Positions 28,455 through 38,130 are shown, counted from the stretch's first letter. The stretch: DNA of 64,000 bases from G963665925 sp963676345 (GCA_963676345.2 CAXXTS010000004.1:372001-436000), one strand, 5' to 3'. Program-made: numbers and translations. The notes: generated by a model not told the origin, from the letters alone.

Positions 28455-29435
28455 ATGAAGCGCGTTTTTTCCGGTGTGCAACCAACTGGTCAAATTCATT
28501 TAGGTAACTATATTACCATGCGCAATTTTATTAAGCAGCAGGACGACAAAGACTGTTTTTATTGTGTCGTTGATTTACATTCTATTACTGTTCCACAGGA
28601 TCCAAAGGAGCTTAGAAAGAATTCACTTGAACTCGCCGCACTTTATATGGCGATTGGTTTGGATCCATCTAAAGTTACATTGTTCCTGCAGTCGCAGGTT
28701 TCTGCACACGCAGAACTCGCATGGCTTCTTCAATGCAACTCCTATATGGGTGAACTGAATCGCATGACACAGTTTAAAGATAAGAGTTCAGGACAAAAAG
28801 CAGTTACAACAGGTCTTTTCACATATCCTGTTTTAATGGCCGCGGATATTTTGCTTTACGATACACACTATGTACCAGTAGGTAATGATCAAAAGCAGCA
28901 TCTTGAGCTTACACGAGATATTGCAGAGCGTTTCAATAACAAATACGGTGAAACCTTTGTTATTCCAGACCCCCTTATCAGTAAGGTGGGTGCGCGAATC
29001 ATGTCACTCGATGACCCAACGCAAAAAATGTCAAAGAGTAATCCAAATGTACATAGCAAAATCACTTTGCTTGAACCTGCAAACAAGATCAAAAAGAGTA
29101 TCATGAAGTCTACAACCGATAGTGATATGGAAGTTCGTTTCGATGAAGAGGCCAAACCTGGTGTGTCTAATCTATTAACGATTTACTCACAGCTTGGAAA
29201 TGTTAGCATCGAGGATCTTGAGTCCAAATATACGGGTGTTGGATATGGCACCTTTAAAAAGGAACTGGTTGAAGTCGTAAATGACGCCCTAGCACCTATT
29301 CAAAAACGTCATGAAGAAATTCTAGCAAGTGGCGAAGTGGAAACCATTCTAAAGCAAGGTGCAGATCGTGCAAACGAAATCTCACAAGATGTTTTAAGAC
29401 GTGTAAAAGAAAAAATGGGATTTGTGATTTTTTAA
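28455..29435 (+). CDS. trpS: tryptophanyl-tRNA synthetase
   Basis: A 326-residue class Ic synthetase. The ATG at 28455 has AGGAGGTG six bases upstream. RVFSGVQPTGQIHLGNYITM contains the HIGH-like PTGQIHLGN motif; QKMSKSNPN contains KMSKS. YVPVGNDQKQHLELTRDIAERFN is the tryptophan pocket and dimer region. It charges tRNA-Trp. Expression is not under a T-box here. A terminator follows after 35 bp. Confidence 0.97.
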   Translation: MKRVFSGVQPTGQIHLGNYITMRNFIKQQDDKDCFYCVVDLHSITVPQDPKELRKNSLELAALYMAIGLDPSKVTLFLQSQVSAHAELAWLLQCNSYMGELNRMTQFKDKSSGQKAVTTGLFTYPVLMAADILLYDTHYVPVGNDQKQHLELTRDIAERFNNKYGETFVIPDPLISKVGARIMSLDDPTQKMSKSNPNVHSKITLLEPANKIKKSIMKSTTDSDMEVRFDEEAKPGVSNLLTIYSQLGNVSIEDLESKYTGVGYGTFKKELVEVVNDALAPIQKRHEEILASGEVETILKQGADRANEISQDVLRRVKEKMGFVIF

Positions 29436-29470
29436 ATTCCTAATGACACGAGTTCCAAATGAAACGAGCA

Positions 29471-29506
29471 AAAAGCCAACACACTGAGTGTGTTGGCTTT
29501 TCATTT
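29471..29506. terminator. bidirectional terminator between trpS and sigB
   Basis: AAAAGCCAACACACT and its complement AGTGTGTTGGCTTTT form a long stem with a T-rich end on both strands. It serves the convergent trpS and sigB genes. Confidence 0.9.
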
Positions 29507-29553
29507 TATTATGTAATAAAAACATGTCTATTTCATTATAATAAACAACTACA

Positions 29554-30363
29554 TCAAATTTCCGTGAGCTTTTTATACTCTTTACGGAATTTTTTTATGA
29601 TTTTCTTTTCCATTCTAGATACCGTCATCTGTGAAACATCCAGTTCATTGGCAACTTGGATCTGTGTTTTACTCTCAAAGAATCTGTCTCTTATAATTTT
29701 AAGTTCTACATCATTAAGCTTTTCCATGCATTTTTCGATGAAATCCCTGTTTTCAATGACATCGAAATACTTATCATCTTCACCAATGATATCAAGCAAT
29801 TGAATATCTTTATCATCACCGCTGCTATCATAGCTGATGTCTAGAGATTTTGGCGTATAAACTTGTGAAGCTTCCATCGCTTCGATAACTTGTTCTTCAG
29901 TACAAGACAAGTATTCTGCAATATCTTCAATTTTAGGAACCCGCTGCAAATCTTGCTGCAATTTACTCTTTGCAACATTGATTTTCTTACTGAGTTCCTG
30001 TATTCGCCTTGGGACTCTTACAGACCATCCCTTGTCTCTGAAATACTTCTTAATTTCACCAATGATCGTTGGCGTTGCAAAACTTGAGAACTCAAAGCCA
30101 CGATCTACATCATACCGCTCAATTGCATAAATAAGTCCTAAAGATGCCACTTGATAGATATCTTCATAATCGATGCCCTTGTTTACATATTTTTTTGACA
30201 GTATTTCTGTAATGTACATATATCGATGAATCAACTCATTGCGTATTTCAATTTGTTTTGACTCCTTGTACATTTTAAATAGAACTTTACTCTCAATATC
30301 CTTAATGCTCTCCATGCTTTGGAAGTCAATATCCTTATTGCTGGAGATTTTTTGACTAGTCAT
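29554..30363 (-). CDS. sigB: RNA polymerase sigma factor SigB-type
   Basis: A 269-residue group 3 sigma factor of the SigB/SigF/SigG family. Region 2 includes GIDYEDIYQVASLGLIYAIE, RYDVDRGFEFSSFATPTIIG and EIKKYFRDKGWSVRVPRRIQ. Region 3 follows (LQRVPKIEDIAEYLSCTEEQV). Region 4 ends with TQIQVANELDVSQMTVSRME. It follows rsbV and rsbW, so it is the general stress sigma factor regulated by partner switching. SigF of sporulation has a similar operon layout, but the RsbV/RsbW-type sequences favour SigB. The assignment is by similarity. Confidence 0.88.
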   Translation of the reverse strand: MTSQKISSNKDIDFQSMESIKDIESKVLFKMYKESKQIEIRNELIHRYMYITEILSKKYVNKGIDYEDIYQVASLGLIYAIERYDVDRGFEFSSFATPTIIGEIKKYFRDKGWSVRVPRRIQELSKKINVAKSKLQQDLQRVPKIEDIAEYLSCTEEQVIEAMEASQVYTPKSLDISYDSSGDDKDIQLLDIIGEDDKYFDVIENRDFIEKCMEKLNDVELKIIRDRFFESKTQIQVANELDVSQMTVSRMEKKIIKKFRKEYKKLTEI

Positions 30364-30429
30364 AATATCAGCCCCTGATAACCCAAAGTATCTGCGTTTT
30401 ACATTCTTATTTTTTTGTTATGTAACGCT

Positions 30430-30831
30430 TTAAACAACGAGTCTCTTTATCATTCGAATCTTTGTGCCTTGACCTACTTCAGAATTAACAGTCACATCAT
30501 CCATTAATGATCTCATAATAAATATACCCAGTCCGTTTTCTCCCGGATTTAATAAATCAGGTTCATTATATGATTCCACACTGAATCCATTGCCACTGTC
30601 ATATACTTCAACAACAAATTCACTGTTCTCAACAATGAAGCTTATTTTAAAATCGTGCACACAGGCACCATGCAATACTGCATTGTTACAAGCTTCACCA
30701 ACGGCCACTTTAATATCCTCTATTGATTCGATATCAAATCCCATATTGTTTGCTACAACAGAAGCTGTCAGTCTGGCTACGCTGACATACTCTGACTTCG
30801 TAGGCAATGTCAATGAAATGCAATCATTCAT
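30430..30831 (-). CDS. rsbW: anti-sigma factor RsbW-type serine kinase
   Basis: A 133-residue GHKL ATPase-fold kinase. DIKVAVGEACNNAVLHG is the N box, YDSGNGFSVESY the G1 box, and NPGENGLGIFIMRSLMDDV the G2 region. It binds SigB and keeps it inactive, and phosphorylates the antagonist RsbV on serine, releasing or trapping the sigma factor in response to stress. It lies between rsbV and sigB. Length is a little shorter than the Bacillus protein (about 160). Confidence 0.88.
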   Translation of the reverse strand: MNDCISLTLPTKSEYVSVARLTASVVANNMGFDIESIEDIKVAVGEACNNAVLHGACVHDFKISFIVENSEFVVEVYDSGNGFSVESYNEPDLLNPGENGLGIFIMRSLMDDVTVNSEVGQGTKIRMIKRLVV

Positions 30832-30871
30832 ACAAATCGTCCACCCTTTTCAATTATTACAAATTGTAAAT

Positions 30872-31186
30872 TTACTTCATGACAAAAATCTTGTCCAGTC
30901 CAGTAATCTTTAGTAATTTGAGAATATTCTGCTGTGCATTAGAGATTAATATTTCATTCTCATTTTTCTTAACACGCTTGAGAACGCCAATCAGCACACC
31001 CAATCCAGTTGAATCAATATAGCTCAAATTTGAACAGTCAATATTGATATTGCACTCCTGCTGATCTAGCAATTGGTTTAATTCCTCTTTCAGTCTCCCT
31101 GATGTCTGAATATCGACATCCCCTATCAATTCGATAGACCAGTATTGATCTATGTCCTGAAATTGTTTGTTCATTTTCAGCGACAT
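30872..31186 (-). CDS. rsbV: anti-anti-sigma factor RsbV-type (STAS domain)
   Basis: A 104-residue STAS protein. I start at the ATG at 31186 because GGGGG lies 7 bases upstream; an ATG at 31210 overlaps that site. The sequence CSNLSYIDSTGLGVLIGVLK holds the conserved Ser that RsbW phosphorylates (D-S-T-G). Unphosphorylated RsbV binds RsbW and frees SigB. First gene of the rsbV-rsbW-sigB operon, with a SigB-like promoter upstream at 31263. No rsbU, rsbX or stressosome gene is nearby. Confidence 0.88.
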   Translation of the reverse strand: MSLKMNKQFQDIDQYWSIELIGDVDIQTSGRLKEELNQLLDQQECNINIDCSNLSYIDSTGLGVLIGVLKRVKKNENEILISNAQQNILKLLKITGLDKIFVMK

Positions 31187-31262
31187 GTAGTTGCCCCCTT
31201 TTAATTTCATTTTATTTAGTTCGATTATTTAGGCCACATTAAAAATCATGTCTAGAACATTT

Positions 31263-31288
31263 CTACCTGACATATTTATAGGCTAAAC
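31263..31288 (-). promoter_or_regulatory. putative SigB-type promoter of rsbV-rsbW-sigB
   Basis: On the minus strand GTTTAG, a 14-bp spacer and AGGTAG approximate the SigB consensus GTTTAA-N12-15-GGGTAT. It is 77 bp before rsbV. Autoregulation is typical of sigB operons but is inferred here. Confidence 0.4.
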
Positions 31289-31611
31289 AATTAATTCACT
31301 AATTCTAAATATTTTACCAACATATTTTATCGGCAATGGTCATTTGAGTTGATCATTTGAATAAATTATCTCGGCTATATACCATTATACTAAAAGGAAT
31401 AGCGGAAGACAAAAAATGAATGCTAAAATATTCAAATTCACTGATTTTTTTCTGTTTTGTCTGAATATTAACAAATATTAATCGTTTGTTACTACTTTTT
31501 TAATTAAATGCAACAATTTTCAAGATATAATAATTTTAAGCTGAAAATGTAATACAATTATCAGGTATTATTACAAATAACTGTATTATACACAACTGAG
31601 GGGGAAATCAT

Positions 31612-33243
31612 ATGTTTAAAAAAATTCAGCTATGGCGTGTCATGGCCGTTTTCATGTTTATCATCATTTTTATGTCGCTTTTTACATTTATTTATGAGGA
31701 ACAGGTTAAGTTGCCAAGTGAGAATTGGTCAAACGCTATAGAAATTGATTCATATAATCCTAAAATGGATTTTGAAAGTTTGTCTGCAAGCAATACTTTT
31801 GCTGCTAAAACGAATGCGTCAGAATTTGTTAATGTCGTTGCTCTGAATAATACGCTTAGTCTTAAGTCATTTGACATGTCAGGCAAGCTGGTTTCTGAAG
31901 GATTAGTTACACTGGATCATGAAATATCTGAAGTCTCGGGAGAAATGCGAAATGGTGCTCTTGAACTCATCACACTTTCACAAGATAAAATGCATGTGAG
32001 TTTTATTTCTTTAGATCCTGAAACATTTGCTCAAACTGCCATTAAGGGTGTTGTACTTGATAATATGGTCTCAAAACTCTCAAGTGATCACGTTACTGCA
32101 TTTAACCGTGAAGAAGTTGTATTTATTAAAAACGGTGAGGCACAGTACTTTTCGCCAAATTTTGATGGCAGAATTGAACGCGCTGAAACAAATCAAGTCG
32201 GTGACAAGCTGCTCATCAGTGCGATTACAATGAAAGGGAGCACATATCACCTCGAGCTGTATACTGTATCGGGCTCAGAGACAACTTCTGAACAACTTTA
32301 TACCCTCCCTTCACTCAGTGCTATAAATCCAGTCCATCTGGCTATGGCCACTCAGGAAGGCGAAACCGTTATTATTACAACAATGAAACATATGCGTTTT
32401 GGAACAAATTATGTCGACTTTTTCCTAAATGCTCAAAATGGTACAGATTCTTTAAATCATAGTGGATATGAAGTGAATACTTATGAAGCTATTCCTTATC
32501 TAATTGAAGAAGAAAACGGCGATCTTAGCTACCTAATCAATTTTTGGGCATCTAACTTAGGACGTACTGAGATTGCAAAAGGGGTTCAGGCTTATCCAAA
32601 CCTTTATATAACGACCCATGGTACAGATAACTTCAAGCAGCTTACTAAATCTGAGCGTAGCTCTGTGAAACCATCCTATATGCGTCTTGGAGACTATGAT
32701 TACTTGATTTACAACGAGCAAAACGAACTTGAAAATATCGTTTATATGGCTTCTAATAATCCCCATATAATCGCTGCTAGCCGTGATTATTCTTCTGAAA
32801 CTTTATTCGACATTTTTATGCGAACGATTACAACGTATCCGGCACTCATATTGGCTGGCATACCACCGCTTTTAACTGTTATTTTACCTGTACTGGTCAT
32901 TACAGCTCCAATTCTCATGTTCAAACTAAACTGGGCTGAGCAAAACAAAGAAAAAATGACCTTAATTATTATTGTGGTCTTCGTACTCAGTAAAATCTAT
33001 GCCTTCGGTTTTGACATTTTCCCGTTCTTTACTAAAGAAGATTTGTGGCCTAAATTTATGGATGCGTCATTTACCCACTGGCTTGCAATGATTGTACTCA
33101 GTATATTTACCTATTTGATATACATAAGTAGAAACAAATCTCGCACGGGACAAAACGATCATTTTCTAAAACAGATTACTTTTTACATTATTTTAGATGT
33201 TGTTGTCATGATTTGTTTTTTCATGCCATACTCCATTATATAA
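31612..33243 (+). CDS. unknown membrane protein with large extracytoplasmic domain
   Basis: A 543-residue protein with GAGGGGG seven bases before the ATG. Residues 8-29 form an N-terminal helix. Residues about 30-395 are soluble with many short beta-like repeats (KMHVSFISLD, AQYFSPNFDG, HLELYTVSGS, PYLIEEENGDLSYLINFWAS), suggesting a propeller-like or all-beta domain outside the cell. Residues about 415-540 carry four to five membrane helices (ILAGIPPLLTVILPVLVITA, MTLIIIVVFVLSKIYAFGF, WLAMIVLSIFTYLIYIS, FYIILDVVVMICFFM). I recognise no family. It is divergent from the rsbV operon, and a stress role is only a guess. Confidence 0.65.
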   Translation: MFKKIQLWRVMAVFMFIIIFMSLFTFIYEEQVKLPSENWSNAIEIDSYNPKMDFESLSASNTFAAKTNASEFVNVVALNNTLSLKSFDMSGKLVSEGLVTLDHEISEVSGEMRNGALELITLSQDKMHVSFISLDPETFAQTAIKGVVLDNMVSKLSSDHVTAFNREEVVFIKNGEAQYFSPNFDGRIERAETNQVGDKLLISAITMKGSTYHLELYTVSGSETTSEQLYTLPSLSAINPVHLAMATQEGETVIITTMKHMRFGTNYVDFFLNAQNGTDSLNHSGYEVNTYEAIPYLIEEENGDLSYLINFWASNLGRTEIAKGVQAYPNLYITTHGTDNFKQLTKSERSSVKPSYMRLGDYDYLIYNEQNELENIVYMASNNPHIIAASRDYSSETLFDIFMRTITTYPALILAGIPPLLTVILPVLVITAPILMFKLNWAEQNKEKMTLIIIVVFVLSKIYAFGFDIFPFFTKEDLWPKFMDASFTHWLAMIVLSIFTYLIYISRNKSRTGQNDHFLKQITFYIILDVVVMICFFMPYSII

Positions 33244-33271
33244 TGAAGTCTATTTATATCTTCAATACAAA

Positions 33272-33320
33272 AGATCCAGCAGATTACTGGGGATTCTACC
33301 CTTGATTTGCTGGATTTTAA
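33272..33320 (+). terminator. terminator after the unknown membrane protein gene
   Basis: ATCCAGCA (33274) pairs with TGCTGGAT (33308), followed by TTTT. Confidence 0.65.
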
Positions 33321-33426
33321 AGCGCTAACTTTTCAGGTTTTACTCAAACTTTCGGGTTTTAACCAGTAGTAGCTTTACACATTTCTTATCTATTTTAAAA
33401 ATATACTTCTTAAAAATTACAAAAAG

Positions 33427-33458
33427 CCTTTTAATATTTCCCAGGAAATATTAAAGGG
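33427..33458. repeat. perfect hairpin built around a Noc-type palindrome
   Basis: CCTTTTAATATTTCC, centre CA, and GGAAATATTAAAGGG form a long near-perfect palindrome. Its core ATTTCCCAGGAAAT (33436-33449) differs from the Noc consensus only at one central base. It could be a Noc site, a terminator or both. Confidence 0.5.
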
Positions 33459-33476
33459 CGTCTTTATTATACTTCT

Positions 33477-33506
33477 TCAAAAAAAGGGAGTCTTAAAAAA
33501 GACTCC
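33477..33506 (-). terminator. second hairpin terminator downstream of gyrA
   Basis: On the minus strand GGAGTCTT and AAGACTCC flank TTTT and are followed by seven T. It is about 190 bp after the gyrA stop, backing up the closer terminator. Confidence 0.65.
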
Positions 33507-33582
33507 TGACAACTCGAATCAAATATATTAAAGGGGGCTATATTGCTAATATTCCCTAAGGTAAGGCATTTAAACAGTTAAA

Positions 33583-33626
33583 TTAAAAAAGCCCTTTGCA
33601 CTAAAAGTGCAAAGGGCTCATTTTTA
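33583..33626. terminator. strong terminator of the gyrBA transcript
   Basis: AGCCCTTTGCACT and its complement AGTGCAAAGGGCT lie around AAA, with T-rich sequence on both strands. It is 70 bp after the gyrA stop. Confidence 0.92.
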
Positions 33627-33696
33627 GGGTGTAAATACTGCAAATACTCCTTTTTGGCATTAATATAAAGTTTATTAAGATTGAACTTATAAGACT

Positions 33697-36201
33697 TTAT
33701 ACCTCCTCTGATTTATCCTCAGATACATCTGATGTCTCTTGCTGTGCTTCATCTGATTCAAGTTCTTCATCATCTTCTGAATCCGTTTCATGAATCTTAG
33801 CAAGAGATACCAACATGCTGTCATCTTTTGTCTTCATCAGGGTTACGCCAGATGTCGAGCGGCCCATTGTAGAAATATCATCTACGCTGAGTCGAATGAG
33901 TACACCAATATTATTGATAATCATTATTTCATCACCAGGATGTACAATTTGAGCCCCAATCAACTCGCCTGTCTTATCTGTGATATTATATGTTTTTATG
34001 CCTTTGCCGCCACGTGTCTGAACGCGATATTCTTCAATAGGCGTTTGCTTTCCATAGCCAAACTCACTGACAACCAGCAATTTTGAATCTTCTTCAATAC
34101 GTTCCATAACGACAACTTCGTCATCTGGATCAAGCTGAATTCCGCGCACACCTGTCGCAGTACGACCCATTTCACGTACATCGTTTTCATGGAATCGGAT
34201 TGACTTGCCTTTTCTACTGACAATAATTAGTTCATCGTCGCCTGTGGTTTCCATAATTTTAATCAGCTCATCACCAATATTTAAATTAATAGCAATGAGT
34301 CCTGATTTTCTATTGGAATCCAATTTGCTCAGTGCTGTCTTTTTCACAGTCCCGCGCTTGGTTGCAAAAACAAGGTATCCCGTGTCAAAGCCTTCTACTG
34401 GAATCATTGTCGTTACTGTTTCTTCAGGCTCAAGCTGAATCAAGTTCACAATATTTGTCCCTTTAGAAATCCGGCTCGCATCTGGAATTTCATACGTCTT
34501 AAGGCGATACATTTTACCGAAGCTTGTAAAGACAAGGAGGGTATCATGCGTAGACATGGTATATATCTGTTCTACAAAATCTTCTTCTTTTGTAGCCATG
34601 CCCTGCTTTCCACGCCCACCACGCTTTTGGCTTTGATATGTACTCGCTGATACACGCTTGACATAGCCGTCATGTGTTAGGGTTACAACCACTTCTTCTT
34701 GATCGATCATATCTTCGATATTAATCTCGTCAATGGCAAATGATATATCTGTACGTCTATCATCACCATAACGCGCTCTAATACGCAGTAGATCCTCTTT
34801 AATGATTTCCATAAGCAGTCCTTCGTCAGCTAGGATAGCACGAAGTTCTTTTATAGTCTGCATGAGTTGCTGATACTCTGTTTCAACTTTTTCACGTTCC
34901 AGACCAGTCAGCTTTTGAAGACGCATATCTAAAATAGCCTGCGCTTGAATATCTGACAAATCAAAGCTCTGCATCAGTGCTGCTTTGGCTTCCGATGTAT
35001 TTTTTGAAGCTCGAATTGTTTTGATAACTTCATCAATATTATCGATTGCAACTCTTAAACCTTCTAAAATGTGCGCTCTATGTTCTGCTTTTTTAAGGTC
35101 ATACTGTACCCGGCGTGTTTCAACTTCTTTTTGGTGATTGATATAGTGACTCAGTATTTCATGAAGATTCAACACTTTAGGCTGATTGTCCACGAGTGCA
35201 ATCATAATCATCGAATATGTTCCTTCAAGCTGAGAATGCTTATACAGCTTATTGAGAACCACATTTGGATTGGCATCTTTACGCAGTTCAATAACGACGC
35301 GTATACCATTTCTATTTGATTCATCACGCAGGTCTGTGATGCCGTCAATTTTCTTATTACGAACAAGATCGGCAATGCCCTCAATCATTTTTGATTTATT
35401 GACTTGATACGGAATTTCCGTAACAACAATCGCCATCTTGCCTTTTCTAATTTCTTCTATTTGTGCTTTAGAACGTACGCGTACACGACCACGACCTGTT
35501 CTATAGGCCTTTTTAATAGCTTCCATACCCATGATTTCAGCACCAGTAGGAAAATCAGGCCCCTTGATGATTTCAATTAAGTCTTCTACATCTGTTTCTG
35601 GCTCATCTATCATTTTAATGACGCCGTCAATAACCTCACATAAATTGTGTGGTGGAATCGATGTCGCAAGACCAACCGCTATACCATTTGAACCATTGAC
35701 AAGTAGATTTGGGAAACGTGATGGTAAAACCAGCGGTTCCTTTTCTGTTTCGTCAAAGTTTGTTCCGTAATCAACTGTTTCTTTATCGATATCTTTCATG
35801 AGTTCAGAAGCAAGTCGTGTCATTCGGGCTTCTGTATAACGCATTGCCGCCGCACTGTCTCCGTCAATGGAACCAAAGTTGCCATGTCCGTCAACGAGCA
35901 TATATCGAATTGAGAAGTCCTGTGCCATTCTTACCATGGCATTATAAACTGAGGAATCACCATGCGGGTGATATTTACCCAGTACTTCACCGACGATACG
36001 GGCTGATTTTCTATGCTGCTTGTCAGATGTAAATCCAAGTTCGCTCATTGCGTATAGAATACGTCTATGAACAGGCTTAAGACCATCACGTACATCTGGT
36101 AGAGCACGGCTTACAATTACACTCATGGCATAATCCAGGTATGATTTTTTCATCTCATCCCGAATATCAATACCTATTATTCTATCGTAAGTATCACTCA
36201 T
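33697..36201 (-). CDS. gyrA: DNA gyrase subunit A
   Basis: An 834-residue type II topoisomerase subunit. ALPDVRDGLKPVHRRILYAM and ADSSVYNAM-type DSSVYNAMVRMAQDFSIRYM are the DNA-gate motifs; the catalytic Tyr is in MRYTEARMTRLA. The GyrA box QKRGGRGKQGM and the beta-pinwheel C-terminal domain follow from about residue 500. The last 35 residues are very acidic. The quinolone-region sequence reads HPHGDSSVY, with Ser at both usual resistance positions replaced as normal for a wild type (Ser at 'DSS'). With GyrB it introduces negative supercoils. It is 12 bp after gyrB on the same transcript. Confidence 0.98.
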   Translation of the reverse strand: MSDTYDRIIGIDIRDEMKKSYLDYAMSVIVSRALPDVRDGLKPVHRRILYAMSELGFTSDKQHRKSARIVGEVLGKYHPHGDSSVYNAMVRMAQDFSIRYMLVDGHGNFGSIDGDSAAAMRYTEARMTRLASELMKDIDKETVDYGTNFDETEKEPLVLPSRFPNLLVNGSNGIAVGLATSIPPHNLCEVIDGVIKMIDEPETDVEDLIEIIKGPDFPTGAEIMGMEAIKKAYRTGRGRVRVRSKAQIEEIRKGKMAIVVTEIPYQVNKSKMIEGIADLVRNKKIDGITDLRDESNRNGIRVVIELRKDANPNVVLNKLYKHSQLEGTYSMIMIALVDNQPKVLNLHEILSHYINHQKEVETRRVQYDLKKAEHRAHILEGLRVAIDNIDEVIKTIRASKNTSEAKAALMQSFDLSDIQAQAILDMRLQKLTGLEREKVETEYQQLMQTIKELRAILADEGLLMEIIKEDLLRIRARYGDDRRTDISFAIDEINIEDMIDQEEVVVTLTHDGYVKRVSASTYQSQKRGGRGKQGMATKEEDFVEQIYTMSTHDTLLVFTSFGKMYRLKTYEIPDASRISKGTNIVNLIQLEPEETVTTMIPVEGFDTGYLVFATKRGTVKKTALSKLDSNRKSGLIAINLNIGDELIKIMETTGDDELIIVSRKGKSIRFHENDVREMGRTATGVRGIQLDPDDEVVVMERIEEDSKLLVVSEFGYGKQTPIEEYRVQTRGGKGIKTYNITDKTGELIGAQIVHPGDEIMIINNIGVLIRLSVDDISTMGRSTSGVTLMKTKDDSMLVSLAKIHETDSEDDEELESDEAQQETSDVSEDKSEEV

Positions 36202-36213
36202 TCAAACACACCT

Positions 36214-38130
36214 CTATATATCCAGATTTGTTACATCTTTTGCATACTTGTTGATGAAATCACGACGCGGCTCAACATGTTCGCCCATAAGTGTCGAGAA
36301 AATCATATCTGCTTCAACTGCATCTTCAATATTTACTCTGATCATCGTTCTATGTTCAGGGTCCATAGTTGTCGTCCAGAGCTGCTCAGGATTCATCTCG
36401 CCAAGACCTTTGTAGCGCTGAATCTGCGGCATAGGACTCTTTCCGAGTTCATTCAGCAGTTGCTCGAGCTCTGCATCTGAATACGTGTAATACTCTTTGC
36501 TCTTCTTTTTCACCTTGTACAGCGGTGGCTGTGCAATATAAATATGTCCGTTATCAATAAGCGGTCGCATATATCTAAATAGGAATGTGAGAAGAAGTGT
36601 CCGAATATGTGCACCATCAACATCGGCATCAGTCATAATAACAATCTTATGATATCTCAGCTTTTCAAGTTCAAAATCTTCTCCGATACCACATCCGAAT
36701 GCCGTAATCATTGCCCTGATTTCTGCCGAGTTCAGGATTCTTGACATATTGGCCTTTTCAACGTTCATAATTTTACCGCGAAGTGGCAGGATAGCTTGTG
36801 TTGCTCTATCACGTCCCTGTTTTGCAGAGCCGCCGGCAGAGTCCCCTTCGACAATATAAACTTCACTCAGAGAAGGATCACGTTCTGAACAGTCTGCAAG
36901 CTTGCCTGGAAGTGCCATGCCGTCAAGAACACCTTTTCTTCTTGTCAGGTCTCTTGCTTTTCTAGCTGCTTCTCTGGCTTTTGCTGCACGAAGGCACTTA
37001 TCGATGATAATCTTAGCTTCTCCTGGATTTTCTTCCATGAATGTTGCCATTAGATCCGACGTAACCGCTTCTGTAATACCGCGCATTTCACTATTTCCAA
37101 GTTTCGTTTTAGTTTGACCCTCAAACTGAGGCTCTGTTAGCTTAACTGAAATAATTGCCGTTAAACCTTCACGAATGTCATCACCCGTCAGGTTGACATC
37201 TTTTTCTTTCAAGAAATTTTTCTTTCTTGCGTAGTCGTTTACAATACGCGTCAGTGCACTTCTAAATCCACTTAGGTGTGTACCACCTTCATGCGTATTG
37301 ATGTTGTTCGCAAAGGTAAATACATTGTCTGAGAAGCCATCTGTATATTGCATTGCAATTTCAACCGTATTGATTTCATTTTCTACTTCACAGTAGATGA
37401 CCTTTTCATGAATGGATTTTCTGTTTTTGTTCAAGTAGACAACAAACTCCTGAATACCGCCTTCATAATGAAAAACAGATTCATTGCTGCTGCCTGGTCT
37501 TGCATCCCTAAGTACAATTCTGACACCTTTATTTAGGAATGCCAATTCTCTCAGACGATGCTCAAGTGTATCAAAATCATAATCAAGCTCATCAAATATT
37601 TCATAATCTGGCTTAAATACCGTTGTTGAACCCGTGCTTGTAGCTGGTCCGACAACTTCAAGTTCACGTACCGTTTTACCACGCTCAAAATCTATACGAT
37701 GGATATTATTATCACGTCTAACCTCAACGTACATCCATTCACTCAGTGCATTTACAACTGAAGCACCAACACCGTGAAGACCGCCAGATACTTTGTATCC
37801 GCCGCCGCCAAACTTACCGCCTGCATGAAGTACTGTATGGATAACTTCTACCGCAGGTATATTCATTTTCGGGTGCATTCCTACGGGCATACCACGTCCG
37901 TCATCCGTAACACTGATAGTATTGCCGTCTCCAATGACAACTTCAATGGTTTTACAATAGCCAGCAAGGGCTTCATCAATACTGTTGTCAACGATTTCAT
38001 ACACCAAATGGTGCAGACCCCTTGAACTTGTGGATCCAATATACATTCCCGGCCTTTTACGAACGGCCTCCAGTCCTTCTAGAACCTGTATCTGTTCCGC
38101 ATTATAATCACTCTGAATTCGATCTGTCAC
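36214..38130 (-). CDS. gyrB: DNA gyrase subunit B
   Basis: A 638-residue ATPase subunit. VRKRPGMYIGSTSSRGLHHL, EIVDNSIDEALAG (GHKL N box), TDDGRGMPVG and GGLHGVGASVVNAL form the ATP site. Toprim motifs are YIVEGDSAGGSAKQGRDR and MTDADVDGAHIRTLLLTF. The C-terminus is RRDFINKYAKDVTNLDI. It powers supercoiling with GyrA. The 112-bp gap to recF has no remB/DUF370 ORF that I can see, although that small gene is often present between recF and gyrB in Firmicutes. Confidence 0.98.
   Translation of the reverse strand: MTDRIQSDYNAEQIQVLEGLEAVRKRPGMYIGSTSSRGLHHLVYEIVDNSIDEALAGYCKTIEVVIGDGNTISVTDDGRGMPVGMHPKMNIPAVEVIHTVLHAGGKFGGGGYKVSGGLHGVGASVVNALSEWMYVEVRRDNNIHRIDFERGKTVRELEVVGPATSTGSTTVFKPDYEIFDELDYDFDTLEHRLRELAFLNKGVRIVLRDARPGSSNESVFHYEGGIQEFVVYLNKNRKSIHEKVIYCEVENEINTVEIAMQYTDGFSDNVFTFANNINTHEGGTHLSGFRSALTRIVNDYARKKNFLKEKDVNLTGDDIREGLTAIISVKLTEPQFEGQTKTKLGNSEMRGITEAVTSDLMATFMEENPGEAKIIIDKCLRAAKAREAARKARDLTRRKGVLDGMALPGKLADCSERDPSLSEVYIVEGDSAGGSAKQGRDRATQAILPLRGKIMNVEKANMSRILNSAEIRAMITAFGCGIGEDFELEKLRYHKIVIMTDADVDGAHIRTLLLTFLFRYMRPLIDNGHIYIAQPPLYKVKKKSKEYYTYSDAELEQLLNELGKSPMPQIQRYKGLGEMNPEQLWTTTMDPEHRTMIRVNIEDAVEADMIFSTLMGEHVEPRRDFINKYAKDVTNLDI

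Noticed and set aside
29554..31186. Reading the sigma operon as spoIIAA-spoIIAB-sigF
   Set aside because: The order is the same, but the STAS and kinase sequences match RsbV and RsbW better, and a SigB-like promoter precedes the operon. SigF identity is not fully excluded.
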